58,601 nt of DNA from Nitrospinaceae bacterium (GTDB taxonomy: Bacteria; Nitrospinota; Nitrospinia; Nitrospinales; JACRGP01): assembly GCA_029261555.1 (NCBI GenBank), contig JAJDBB010000051.1, forward strand, positions 1 to 58,601, written 5' to 3'. The notes under the pieces were generated by a model. The model did not search any database. It worked only from the letters and a program-made list of their open reading frames with translations, and was not told the DNA's origin. Made by a program: the position numbers and the translations under genes. Of this stretch, positions 1 through 8,443 are shown in pieces. Positions within the stretch are counted from its first letter, which is position 1; the number at the start of each line of letters is the position of its first letter.

Positions 1-1
1 C

Positions 2-1315
2 TGGATACTCTCCCTCGCCTATAACTACGTCAACCATGGAAGCGCGGACGACGATATATTCATCGGCCCCGGCTATGGAGACACTCGCGGCCTTTATTTT
101 TTCAGAAAAACTCACGCCATTATTTATGGTTCCATCCTGTCTCTCGTCGGCTGGTCCTATTCCCACGCGCAGGCGATCTCGTTTCTTTTGGTTTTTTTTT
201 CGGGAGGCTTGTGGGTTCTGATCCTGCGCAAAATGAAATTTGGAAGCGCGTTTATATGGACTTATGCGGCCCTGTTTTTTCTCCTCGAGTTTTCCTTTTC
301 AACGGCCAACAGCTTGCGTCAAGAAGCGCTCATCATGTTTTTTCAGAGCCTTGCGTTCTACCTTCTATTGTCGAGCCGCCCCTTTTTAGCGGGTCTCATT
401 TCCATGATCGCCGTAGAAACTCATCCCATAGCGGTAATCAACCTTACCTTCCCGTTGGTGTTTTTTCTTTTTAAAAAAGACCGGGCCTCAAGCTTAAAAG
501 CGGAACGGGGAGAAGGCCGCTTTAACGACCTCTGGAAATTTTTGGCGGGAGCTTTCGCGGGACTGGGATACTACCTGGTTCTCCACCCAATCAATCCGGG
601 AAATTTGGTTTCATTTGTGTCCGGTCATGTGGGCGTCATCGACCCGGACGCCACGGTCTACCTGGGAACGCTGGGCCATTATTTTTTTTCCACGAAATAT
701 TATCGTCACGTTCCGGAGTTGATTCTTTTCATCGTTTCCGCTCTCGTTTGGATTCGCCATAAAATTTATCGCGCCCACATTAAATTCTTTTGCGCTTTCT
801 GGATCCTTCTTGGCTTGAGTTTTCTACGCGACAATTTCCAATACGCCGTGTTGTTTTATCCCTGCCTGTTGATCATTTTGACCGGCGCGTTTGAAGCCAT
901 GAAAAAACTCAACCTGGCGCTTTTGATCGGCCTGCTTCTCATGATCCCCCAGTACTCTTACATTTATTATAAAAACAGCTCCTGGGACCGGGAGGCTTAT
1001 GTTCAATCGGCGAGAGAATTGGTTCCAAAAGACGGTTTGCCCGTCGTGGGAAGCGCAACGACGTGGTTCGGCTTGATGGACCGCCCAAATTTTAAAAGCG
1101 GACTCTACCCGGTCTGGAAGTTTAAAGAAAAAAACTACGAGGCGTTTTATTTATTGGACGACCCTTTTATCAGAGCTCCAAATCCGCAGTACCAACCCCT
1201 GCAAGATCACATCGAGTCCCGCTACGAAGCCAGGCCGCTGAAGAGGACGGCCATTGGGGCCGGAGAAAGTTTTCTGATTTTAAAAAAAATGACCGCCAAA
1301 GACTCGGAGAATTAG
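2..1315 (+). CDS. GT39-like integral membrane glycosyltransferase (5' truncated)
   Basis: The frame is open from base 2 to the stop at 1313-1315, so the gene begins upstream of the window; about 437 codons are visible. The protein is very hydrophobic, with many membrane segments. An N-terminal stretch (YGDTRG then RKTHAIIYGS) resembles the first periplasmic loop and second helix of GT39/ArnT-like enzymes, which move sugars from polyprenyl-phosphate carriers. The acidic catalytic pair expected near the N-terminus lies outside the window. A run of nine T at 192-200 is in frame. The gene is convergent with the GT2 gene at 1326. The family is inferred from topology and local motifs; the substrate is unknown. 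Confidence 0.7.
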   Translation, partial: WILSLAYNYVNHGSADDDIFIGPGYGDTRGLYFFRKTHAIIYGSILSLVGWSYSHAQAISFLLVFFSGGLWVLILRKMKFGSAFIWTYAALFFLLEFSFSTANSLRQEALIMFFQSLAFYLLLSSRPFLAGLISMIAVETHPIAVINLTFPLVFFLFKKDRASSLKAERGEGRFNDLWKFLAGAFAGLGYYLVLHPINPGNLVSFVSGHVGVIDPDATVYLGTLGHYFFSTKYYRHVPELILFIVSALVWIRHKIYRAHIKFFCAFWILLGLSFLRDNFQYAVLFYPCLLIILTGAFEAMKKLNLALLIGLLLMIPQYSYIYYKNSSWDREAYVQSARELVPKDGLPVVGSATTWFGLMDRPNFKSGLYPVWKFKEKNYEAFYLLDDPFIRAPNPQYQPLQDHIESRYEARPLKRTAIGAGESFLILKKMTAKDSEN

Positions 1316-1325
1316 CGGTAAGAAA

Positions 1326-2234
1326 CTATTTTTTTCTGAACAGTTCCTGGGTCTGTTGCATAAGAAGGGAAACGACGAAGCGCGCGGAAAGTCCCAAAAC
1401 GACGATGAGCGTGAGGGGATGGAAGTACGAGGTCATCTCGTGTTTTTGGTAATAGATAAACGAGCCGTAATGAAATTCCACAATGGATTTAAAGCGGCGC
1501 TTGCGGCTCACCTGCGTGCCGCCTCGATGGTCCAGATGAGTCACAACGGAATCCGGCAAATAATAAACCTCCCATCCTTTTTCCCAGACTCTGGCGCAGT
1601 AATCGGCGTCCACGTGGTAAGAAAGGCGATAGTCCAGGTAGCCCACTTCGCGGATGGTTTCGCGGGGAAACATAACTGAGGCGCTAGACACATACCCGGC
1701 TTTGAAAGGTTCGGACATGTCTTCGCTCAAATGAAGCAGGTGTTTTTTGGTGCCCGGATTGTTTGGGAAAAACCAGTTCATGGGAGACCTAGCTCCAAAA
1801 AACCCCGACATGACGGATGGAAGTGATTTGACTGAAGCCTGGACGGATCCGTCCTCGTTTAACAATTTGCTTCCCACCGATCCCACGCGGGGATGAGCGT
1901 CCAAAAACCTTACCATCTTGTCCAGACTGCCGGGCGCCATGAGTGTGTCGCTGTTTAATAAATAGATATAGCCCCCCTTCGCCCTGTCAAACACGCGATT
2001 GTTGGACCGAGCATAATGCAAGTTCCTCTCGTTCCGAGACGCGTGAACCTGCGGAAAAAACTCCAGCGTCATTTCATAACTGCCGTCGTGGGAATGATCG
2101 TCCACGACAAAGACTTCGAAAGAGCACGACGGAGGATTTGTATAAATCGACTCCAGGCAGTCCTTAAGTAAATCGCGCGCATTGTAGCTGGCAATGATTA
2201 TGGATAAAATTATTGAACCGTCGTCGTCTTTCAT
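1326..2234 (-). CDS. GT2 family glycosyltransferase (rhamnosyltransferase-like)
   Basis: This is a 302-residue GT-A glycosyltransferase. The start of the fold (SIIIASYNARDLLKDCLESI) is followed by the nucleotide-binding VVDDHSHDGS. The metal-binding acidic motif is represented by LLNSDT, as in WbbL/RfbF-like rhamnosyltransferases. A second conserved block is YHVDADYCAR, the position of the catalytic ED/DxD motif in this family. A C-terminal hydrophobic segment (LTLIVVLGLSARFVVSLL) may anchor it to the inner membrane. The start at 2234 is an ATG with a candidate promoter about 40 bases upstream. The donor sugar cannot be told from sequence. Confidence 0.85.
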   Translation of the reverse strand: MKDDDGSIILSIIIASYNARDLLKDCLESIYTNPPSCSFEVFVVDDHSHDGSYEMTLEFFPQVHASRNERNLHYARSNNRVFDRAKGGYIYLLNSDTLMAPGSLDKMVRFLDAHPRVGSVGSKLLNEDGSVQASVKSLPSVMSGFFGARSPMNWFFPNNPGTKKHLLHLSEDMSEPFKAGYVSSASVMFPRETIREVGYLDYRLSYHVDADYCARVWEKGWEVYYLPDSVVTHLDHRGGTQVSRKRRFKSIVEFHYGSFIYYQKHEMTSYFHPLTLIVVLGLSARFVVSLLMQQTQELFRKK

Positions 2235-2279
2235 GCAAACCTAAGTAGTCCTTGAGTTGGTTTTGAAATAAAAAAGTTG

Positions 2280-2308
2280 AGGATAGATTATTCCAGGTAT
2301 TTTTTCAA
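2280..2308 (-). promoter_or_regulatory. candidate sigma-70 promoter for the GT2 gene at 1326-2234
   Basis: On the minus strand a TTGAAA box (2303-2308) and a TATCCT box (2280-2285) are separated by exactly 17 bases. Transcription would begin near 2273, about 40 bases before the ATG. The -35 matches 5 of 6 and the -10 matches 4 of 6 consensus positions. It sits back to back with the rubredoxin promoter. Confidence 0.5.
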
Positions 2309-2381
2309 CGGGATTTGTTTTTTATAACCGGTTATTTGAACGCTAAAAACTTCGACGGCGCCAGGCTTCTTGTAATTATTT

Positions 2382-2410
2382 TTGCGGCCTCAATGGGCTT
2401 ATGGTATAAA
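2382..2410 (+). promoter_or_regulatory. candidate sigma-70 promoter for the rubredoxin gene
   Basis: TTGCGG (2382-2387), a 17-base spacer and TATAAA (2405-2410) make a plausible sigma-70 promoter, with a start near 2417 and a leader of about 35 bases before the ATG at 2452. Confidence 0.55.
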
Positions 2411-2451
2411 TATGATCAGTACAAGAACTATTTCGGGAAAGGTTGGAACCC

Positions 2452-2643
2452 ATGACAAAAAAAGCGGTCCACAAGTTTCTTTGCACCAAATGCGGTTATA
2501 TTTACGATCCCCGGGAAGGAAGCGGTAGTGCGGCGCCCAACACCGCTTTTGAATACATTCCGGAAGATTGGACCTGCCCGGAATGCAAAGCAGACCAAAC
2601 CGAGTTCAAGAAGAAATACGAAGTCGTCGAAATTGAAAGTTAA
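2452..2643 (+). CDS. rubredoxin-like protein
   Basis: This 63-residue protein has the two rubredoxin knuckles, CTKCGYIYDP near residue 12 and WTCPECKADQ near residue 43, which bind one iron (or zinc) through four cysteines. Rubredoxins are cytoplasmic one-electron carriers, often serving superoxide reductase, oxygenases or flavoproteins. ATG 2452 is preferred over the in-frame TTG at 2443 because a GGAAAGG-type ribosome site lies upstream at a workable distance. The spacer between the knuckles is somewhat shorter than in classical rubredoxins. It looks monocistronic: the next gene has its own promoter. No partner can be named from context. Confidence 0.88.
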   Translation: MTKKAVHKFLCTKCGYIYDPREGSGSAAPNTAFEYIPEDWTCPECKADQTEFKKKYEVVEIES

Positions 2644-2702
2644 AATCCCCGCACCTGGGACAGCTCCGTCCGAACAGCTCTCGCCTCTAACCTTTTGATT
2701 TA

Positions 2703-2731
2703 TTGACAATTTTTGGCTTTTTCCTTAAGAT
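2703..2731 (+). promoter_or_regulatory. candidate sigma-70 promoter for the BY-kinase/flippase genes
   Basis: A consensus TTGACA (2703-2708), a 17-base spacer and TAAGAT (2726-2731) lie upstream of the kinase-like gene. The start would be near 2738, leaving a leader of about 130 bases before ATG 2869, in which I see no clear fold. Confidence 0.6.
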
Positions 2732-2868
2732 GGATAGAGCCAATTTTTTTGGATTCCATTTCCGTCCGGGATTTTTCCTTGGGAAAAAGGCCCGGCATGC
2801 GCAGTCGCTCCAACCACTCATTGAATGGTTCAGTAAAATGAACCAAGATCAACTTTCCCCACAAAACC

Positions 2869-3630
2869 ATGCCGTTTAAGTTTTTTAAAAAAAACATAAA
2901 TGGAGGCGATCCCAAATTTAATTTAAAAGACCTGGTTGATTTTCATTACACCCAACCCGAAGCGGCGCTGGCGTTTGAAACTTTAAAAAATAATATTTAT
3001 CTTTCCAACCCCGAGTCCGCTACGATTTCCGCGCTGGCGACCAGCGCTCATCCCTTGGAGGGGAAAACCAGCGTCGCGCTGAATCTCGCCATATCCCTGA
3101 TGCTGGCGCGAAAAAAAGTCCTGCTCGTGGACGCCGACCTGAGAAAACCCCAGCTTCACAAAATTTTTGAAATTCCCAATGAAAAGGGGTTTGCCAATAT
3201 TTTGACCGGCTCGTCCGATCCCATGGAACTGGTTCAACCCATCATCGTCGGCAAATCCGACGAACGGGACTCCCACAAACTAGACGTCGTTCCCTCCGGC
3301 AGGGTAAGCATAGCGACCTTAAAACTCTTCGACGGTAAACTTATAAAGTCCGCGCTTGATGAATATCAAAACCGATACGAAGCGGTGATTCTGGACGGTC
3401 CTCCCATTTTAGCGGTCAGCGACGCCTTGCTTCTGGCCCCTCTGGTCCAGGGGACGATTCTAGTTTTAAACACCGGCGAAATTTCCGAAGAAGACGCCAA
3501 AACGGCAAAGACGCGCCTGGAACGGAGCGGCGCAAAAATTCTGGGCGTGGTTATGAATCGGTTTAAAGCGGAAGGAGCCGGACTGGAAGCCAACGCCTAC
3601 AAAGATTTTTACCAGGCTCCCCCAGGGTAG
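2869..3630 (+). CDS. CpsD/CapB-family tyrosine-kinase-like ATPase (exopolysaccharide chain-length control)
   Basis: This 253-residue MinD-like P-loop ATPase belongs to the bacterial tyrosine kinase family. Visible motifs are the Walker A region SAHPLEGKTSVALNLA, Walker A' VLLVDADLRKPQ and Walker B VILDGPP. In the family this cytoplasmic domain works with a Wzz-type membrane protein to control polymer length and export. Here the Wzz-like partner is a separate gene (5226-6476), the CapA/CapB arrangement. The C-terminus (AYKDFYQAPPG) has only two Tyr and no Tyr-rich tail, so classical cluster autophosphorylation is doubtful. The flippase gene follows 14 bases later. ATPase identity is firm; kinase activity is inferred. 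Confidence 0.85.
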   Translation: MPFKFFKKNINGGDPKFNLKDLVDFHYTQPEAALAFETLKNNIYLSNPESATISALATSAHPLEGKTSVALNLAISLMLARKKVLLVDADLRKPQLHKIFEIPNEKGFANILTGSSDPMELVQPIIVGKSDERDSHKLDVVPSGRVSIATLKLFDGKLIKSALDEYQNRYEAVILDGPPILAVSDALLLAPLVQGTILVLNTGEISEEDAKTAKTRLERSGAKILGVVMNRFKAEGAGLEANAYKDFYQAPPG

Positions 3631-3644
3631 CTTGGCATGATTCC

Positions 3645-5039
3645 TTGATTACTACAAAACAGATCGGGCGAAACGTTTTCTCTCTGGCCGCCGCGGAGGG
3701 AATCAACAAACTGATTAGCTTCCTGATTTTCGCGTACCTGGCGAGAGTTTTGGGTTCCTCTGGATTCGGTCAATACAGCTTTGCCCAGGCGGTTCTCGCC
3801 TACTTTCTCCTTCCCGTCAGTATGGGACTTAACCTCATTGGTTCCAGGGAGATCGCAAAAGATCCTCAAGTCATCCCCCATTACGTCAACCATCTTTTCT
3901 CCATCCGCGTCGTTGTGTCCCTGACGTCCTTTTTGCTGCTGTGCGTATTGATCTATTTCATGGACAAGGACGAGGCCGTCAAACAGGTTTTGTTTTATCT
4001 GGGATTCACCCTCTTTGCCTCTGCAATTACGCTCGACTGGTTTTTCCAGGGCATGGAAAAAATGCAATACATCGCCTACACCAACACCCTCAAGCAAGTC
4101 CTGGCTTTGGCGCTCATATTGATTTGGGTGAACGAACCCGCTCACCTACCCAGAGTGGGAGTCTTCCAATCCCTGTCCACGGGAATCGCCTTTATGTGGG
4201 CGTTAGGGGTTTACATCAAATGGCAGGCCGCGCCAAAATTTATTTTTGACTGGTCGATTTGGAAGGACCTCCTGAAACAAGCGCTTCCCATCGGCGTCGC
4301 CATGGTCCTGACGACTTTTTATTACAACTTCGACACGATACTGTTGAGCTATTTAAAAAATGACGCCATCGTTGGTTGGTACAGTGGCGCCTACAGGATC
4401 GCCCTAACCCTGGCCTTGCCTGCCGCCGTAGTGTTCAACGCCTACCTTCCCGCGCTGTCGCGACATAAACAAGATGAACAGGCGGAACAGATCGTCAACA
4501 AATATATCAAGACCCAGTTTTATCTGGGAATCCCCCTCGGATTCGCCTGCTTTTTACTCGCCCCGCAAATTATTCTTTTTGTGTTTGGTCCTCAGTACGT
4601 CCACTCCATCCTGCCTTTAAAATTTCTCGCCTGGAACGTCCTATTTGTTTTCATCACGGCGTCCTTCGGGCATCCCTTGATGGCCTGGGGATTTCAAAAA
4701 CAATTCACCAAGGTCATTGCGGCGGGCGCCGCCGTAAACCTCGTTCTCAATGTTCTTCTTATCCCAAAATTTGGGATGATCGGCGCCGCCGTCGCCACCT
4801 TGGCCGGGGAAGTCTCGGTATTCACCGGAGCCTATTTTCAATTCCAAAAACAAATCCGGATTCCTCTGTTCAAATACGCCATGCGCCCGCTGGCGGCCTC
4901 GCTGATCATGTCCGTTGGGATTTATTTCTGCCTGCAAAAATTTGACAACCTGTTTTTGCCCTCTCTAATGGGAATGATCCTATACGGAGCCACTCTTTAT
5001 TTTTTTGAATCTCGCAATACGTCATCCCCTCAAGCCTGA
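3645..5039 (+). CDS. Wzx-type polysaccharide flippase (MOP superfamily)
   Basis: This 464-residue protein has 12 or more predicted membrane segments and the opening pattern of MOP/RfbX flippases: GRNVFSLAAAEGINKLISF, then YLARVLGSSGFGQYSFAQ. These carry undecaprenyl-diphosphate-linked oligosaccharide across the inner membrane. The start is TTG at 3645; no in-frame ATG precedes the first helix and the ribosome site is weak. It lies 14 bases after the ATPase gene and is probably co-transcribed. A second flippase at 11233 shares the same overall fold, suggesting two substrates or a split pathway. Confidence 0.88.
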   Translation: MITTKQIGRNVFSLAAAEGINKLISFLIFAYLARVLGSSGFGQYSFAQAVLAYFLLPVSMGLNLIGSREIAKDPQVIPHYVNHLFSIRVVVSLTSFLLLCVLIYFMDKDEAVKQVLFYLGFTLFASAITLDWFFQGMEKMQYIAYTNTLKQVLALALILIWVNEPAHLPRVGVFQSLSTGIAFMWALGVYIKWQAAPKFIFDWSIWKDLLKQALPIGVAMVLTTFYYNFDTILLSYLKNDAIVGWYSGAYRIALTLALPAAVVFNAYLPALSRHKQDEQAEQIVNKYIKTQFYLGIPLGFACFLLAPQIILFVFGPQYVHSILPLKFLAWNVLFVFITASFGHPLMAWGFQKQFTKVIAAGAAVNLVLNVLLIPKFGMIGAAVATLAGEVSVFTGAYFQFQKQIRIPLFKYAMRPLAASLIMSVGIYFCLQKFDNLFLPSLMGMILYGATLYFFESRNTSSPQA

Positions 5040-5077
5040 TTTTCTTCTATCCAAGGTCAGCCGGTTTGCTAAATGCA

Positions 5078-5106
5078 TTGAGCCTGTCCGGCCCTTAGGC
5101 TATAAT
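5078..5106 (+). promoter_or_regulatory. sigma-70 promoter for the Wzz-GT2 array operon
   Basis: TTGAGC (5078-5083), a 17-base spacer and a perfect TATAAT (5101-5106) form one of the best promoters in the window. Transcription would start near 5113, giving a leader of about 113 bases before the co-polymerase ATG at 5226, and could run through the five GT2 genes and second flippase. Confidence 0.65.
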
Positions 5107-5225
5107 GTTAGGATTCAAATTAACTTACTTGAAAACAAACGTTTACCTCTCCGGGGCGCTCAGGCCAAATAGGCTGTCTCGCGAAATGGGCGCGGTTTGC
5201 GCGATCCGGAAGTTTTGCTCGCAAT

Positions 5226-6476
5226 ATGGAAATTCTGCAAATTTTAAAATTATTATCCAACCGCAAATGGATGATATTTTTGCTCTGCCTCACAGCGACC
5301 GTTTCCGGATATTTTCTTGCCTTTCTGGCAGAGGAAAGTTACGAAGCCTCCGCACTGGTTCTCGTTCGTCCGCAAGACAATTTGCAACTTCTGGCTAAAT
5401 CCTCCAACAAGGAATTGTTAAGTTTTCCCGTCGGCCAGACCATGTCCGTTGAAACTCCCGGAAAAACTTATATTGAAATCATCACCAGCAACCTGATCGT
5501 GGAATCCGTGGTGCGGATTTTGAAACTGGATCAAAGAAAGAAAAAAAAGAAAAAGGGGTTTCTTTCCAAATTGCTGGGCGAATACAAAGAGCCTTTAAAG
5601 AATTTTATTCGCGACTCCATTCAAATATTAAAATATGGTAGGACTTTCGAGCGGAACAAGTTTTTAAAAACCGTCAAAGGAGTCAAAAAAAACCTATCTT
5701 TGGAAACGACGGCGGACACCTATGTGTTCCGCATCACTTACTCTGCGGACGATCCGGAACTGGCCGCGCAAATCGCCAACACAACAGCCAGGATTTTCAC
5801 CAACTACCTTTCAAAAATCCACCAATCCGAATCCGGCGAAACCAGGAAGTACCTGGAGGACACGCTGGAGGAGAGTAAAAATCTGTTGCTGGGCGCTCGA
5901 AAGGATTTACAATCGTTCAAGGAAAGGCACGCCACGTTTTCCTACACGGACGAATATGCAGAGAAGTTAAAAGTCATCACCGAGCTGGAAATAGATTTGG
6001 AAAAATCCGAGACGGAGTTGGCCGGGTTGGAAGAGCGCTATCCGCCGTCGAATCCCGTTATTAAAAGTCAGATGGCGGAACGGTCGCGGCTTCTTACGTC
6101 CATTGACCGCCGCAAGCGGGACTTAAAAAATCTTCCTCGTCTGGAACGACAATTGGCTATTTTAGATTTAAACATAGACGTCGCGCGCAACGCATACGAA
6201 TTGATCGCCAAGGAAGTCAAGGAAGCCAGCATCAAGGAATCCAAGCCTCTCACCGAATTGCGGATCGTTTCGCTCGCTTCCGCGCCTAATTATCCCAACA
6301 AACCTTTGAAATTTTATTACGCCGGAGTTTCGCTTTTTGCCGCCCTGCTAGCCGGAGTCGGCCTGGTTTTTTTCCTCGAATACATCAATTCCTCGATAAG
6401 AAGTCAGGAGGACGTTCGCAGGGTTCTGGACCTTCCCGTGCTGGCGACCATCCCACTGCTGGCCCGCAAATCCTGA
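5226..6476 (+). CDS. Wzz-like polysaccharide co-polymerase / chain-length determinant
   Basis: This 416-residue protein has the PCP layout. A first membrane helix near residues 15-33 is followed by a periplasmic region with strong coiled-coil character (about 190-310). A Pro-rich stretch (APNYPNKP) then precedes a second helix near 375-395, and a short cytoplasmic tail ends RRVLDLPVLATIPLL. In the family it sets polymer length and, with a BY-kinase, gates export. No kinase domain is fused; the ATPase is the separate gene at 2869. A lysine run (RKKKKKKG) near residue 100 is encoded by an A-rich tract. It starts the operon driven by the promoter at 5078. Confidence 0.85.
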   Translation: MEILQILKLLSNRKWMIFLLCLTATVSGYFLAFLAEESYEASALVLVRPQDNLQLLAKSSNKELLSFPVGQTMSVETPGKTYIEIITSNLIVESVVRILKLDQRKKKKKKGFLSKLLGEYKEPLKNFIRDSIQILKYGRTFERNKFLKTVKGVKKNLSLETTADTYVFRITYSADDPELAAQIANTTARIFTNYLSKIHQSESGETRKYLEDTLEESKNLLLGARKDLQSFKERHATFSYTDEYAEKLKVITELEIDLEKSETELAGLEERYPPSNPVIKSQMAERSRLLTSIDRRKRDLKNLPRLERQLAILDLNIDVARNAYELIAKEVKEASIKESKPLTELRIVSLASAPNYPNKPLKFYYAGVSLFAALLAGVGLVFFLEYINSSIRSQEDVRRVLDLPVLATIPLLARKS

Positions 6477-6485
6477 TATGACCTT

Positions 6486-7445
6486 ATGAACGTCGTCGCC
6501 TACACCAGTTCCCTCAACGGGAAAGCGGCCCTCAAGGCTTGCATTGAATCCTTGAAGGCCCAGACCTACCCGATCAAGGAAATCATCGTCGTGGACAATC
6601 GTTCCACCGACGACACCTGTATGGAGAATTTCCCGCCGGAGGTCACTCTCATATGCCATTTGCGAAACCTGGGAACCAGCGGCGCCGTCGGTACAGCTTT
6701 TGAGTACGCGGAAAGAAAAGGCTACGATTGGATCTGGGTGTTGGATCAGGACACGATTCCTCAATCGGACGCGCTGGAAAAAATGGTTGAGTTGCACCAA
6801 AGTTTTGACGAGGAACAGCGTGCAAAAACCGGCGTCATCAGCAGCGAGGTGGTGCTCAAGCCGTCGGACATCGTCGTGCACGGCCGTCAACTCACGCCAG
6901 GAGGGGTGCGCCCAACCTATGTGAAACCCGGCCAGCTTTATTACGAATGCGACGCAACCATCTGGAGCGGCAGTTTATACAACATGGCGGCGGTAAAAAA
7001 AGTCGGCCCGCCCAGGTTTGGAGAGCTCGGCTGTTGGGAGGATTTGAGTCTGGACTACGGCGATCTGGAATACAGTTACAGGGTCAAAACCGCCGGATAC
7101 AAAGTCCTGGGGCACACCCAGAGCCTGATTTTCCATCCGGTGGGGAAAACAAAATACTTTCAGTTTTTTTCGCACAAGATTTACAGCACCAATCATTCCG
7201 CGTTCCGCCGCTATTTGTATTTTCGCAACATGGTTTATTTTTGGCTGTACCTTTATCCCAATAAAAAAATGTTCACGACGGTTTTTTTCATGACGTTTCG
7301 TCTGGTCGCCAACGTGGGGAAAATTATGCTCATGGAAGGCGGACGTTTCAATAAAATGGCCGCCAGCCTGGTCGGCGTGTGGGACGGCCTCAACAAGAAT
7401 CTATCGCGTCGGCATTTTTATAAACCGTCGCCAAAAAAACCCTAA
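6486..7445 (+). CDS. GT2 glycosyltransferase, array member 1
   Basis: This 319-residue GT2 protein is the most divergent of five consecutive paralogues. It has the nucleotide-binding block IIVVDNRSTDDT, the NLGTSGAV stretch shared by the array, and a metal-site motif WVLDQDTIPQSDALEKM with DQD where its relatives have DAD or DDD. A WSGSLY motif and a C-terminal RNMVYFWLY plus VGVWDGL signature tie it to the others. The family resembles RfbF-like rhamnosyltransferases. It starts 9 bases after the co-polymerase stop. Donor and acceptor are unknown. Confidence 0.85.
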   Translation: MNVVAYTSSLNGKAALKACIESLKAQTYPIKEIIVVDNRSTDDTCMENFPPEVTLICHLRNLGTSGAVGTAFEYAERKGYDWIWVLDQDTIPQSDALEKMVELHQSFDEEQRAKTGVISSEVVLKPSDIVVHGRQLTPGGVRPTYVKPGQLYYECDATIWSGSLYNMAAVKKVGPPRFGELGCWEDLSLDYGDLEYSYRVKTAGYKVLGHTQSLIFHPVGKTKYFQFFSHKIYSTNHSAFRRYLYFRNMVYFWLYLYPNKKMFTTVFFMTFRLVANVGKIMLMEGGRFNKMAASLVGVWDGLNKNLSRRHFYKPSPKKP

Positions 7446-7480
7446 CCCATCCGTTCCTAAAAACATTTTTTCGTTAACCA

Positions 7481-7504
7481 AGGCGCCAGGAAAGGGCGGC
7501 GCCT
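7481..7504 (+). other. intercistronic hairpin between GT2 array members 1 and 2
   Basis: AGGCGCC (7481-7487) and GGCGCCT (7498-7504) form a 7-bp stem with a 10-base loop in the 74-base gap. No T-run follows, so it is not a standard terminator; it may stabilise or process the mRNA. Confidence 0.35.
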
Positions 7505-7519
7505 CAACAGACTCTGCAA

Positions 7520-8440
7520 ATGAAAATTCTGGCGTTGATCACAGTTTACAAAAGCTCCAAGGTGTTGGGTCCAACTCTTCAATCATTGATGGAGCAAACC
7601 CGTCCGATTGATGAAATTTTGCTGGTCGATAATGATTCCCAGGACGGGGCATTGGACCGGGACTTTCCCGAGAAGGTTTCTATTCTGAAACCTCCTGAAA
7701 ACCTGGGCACGGCGGGAGGCGTTGCTTTCGGATGGGATTATGCTATCGAGCGCGGTTACGATTGGGTCTGGGTAATGGACGACGACAGCGAGGCGCAGAA
7801 GGACGCTCTTGAAAAATTGATCGAATTGAATGAAAGCCTGCCCTCCGATATCAGGGAGGAGGTGGGCTTCCTTGGGAGCCTGCCTTTATATCACCCCGAT
7901 CTGCTCCCAAAGCACGGCGGCGTTTTTTCCTCCAAAGGAATGGTCGATATTCAACCCGACGCCGAGGCCGAGTTTTATCCCTGCGATATAAATATATGGT
8001 CCGGAAGCCTGTATCGAATGAAAGTGGTTCGGGAAATAGGCCTTCCCTCCAAGGACTACTTTATGGATTGGGGAGAGTTTGAATACTGCCATCGTGTGAA
8101 ACAGGCGGGATACAAGGGGTTTATCCATCAAAAAAGCGTCATCCACCACAACATCGGCGGACCCAGCCTTAAAATTTCCACTCAAAAACTGGGACCCATG
8201 AAATTATACGCTATCGAATTTCCGCCGCTCCGTTGTTATTACATGATGCGCAATATGATTTATTTTTCCCTTTACGACAATCGTTGCAAATGGTTCGTTA
8301 CGCTGACGAGAAATGTTATGAAAATCGCAAAACTCAAGGCTAACTTCATGATTCGCCCTATAAATCATGGTCCCCACATATCCGCTTGTTTCAGGGGACT
8401 ATGGGATGGGTTGACCGGAAAAATCCACCGCCGATATTAA
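7520..8440 (+). CDS. GT2 glycosyltransferase, array member 2
   Basis: A 306-residue GT2 enzyme. Motifs in order are EILLVDNDSQDG, ENLGTAGGVAFG, WVMDDDSEAQKDALEKL (metal site DDD), WSGSLYRMK, DWGEFEYCHRVK, and the C-terminal PPLRCYYMMRNM and FRGLWDGL blocks. The DWGEFEY block is the likely catalytic acidic region by position. It is followed by array member 3 after only 3 bases, suggesting translational coupling. Function is inferred from the family; the sugar is unknown. Confidence 0.87.
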   Translation: MKILALITVYKSSKVLGPTLQSLMEQTRPIDEILLVDNDSQDGALDRDFPEKVSILKPPENLGTAGGVAFGWDYAIERGYDWVWVMDDDSEAQKDALEKLIELNESLPSDIREEVGFLGSLPLYHPDLLPKHGGVFSSKGMVDIQPDAEAEFYPCDINIWSGSLYRMKVVREIGLPSKDYFMDWGEFEYCHRVKQAGYKGFIHQKSVIHHNIGGPSLKISTQKLGPMKLYAIEFPPLRCYYMMRNMIYFSLYDNRCKWFVTLTRNVMKIAKLKANFMIRPINHGPHISACFRGLWDGLTGKIHRRY

Positions 8441-8443
8441 TTG

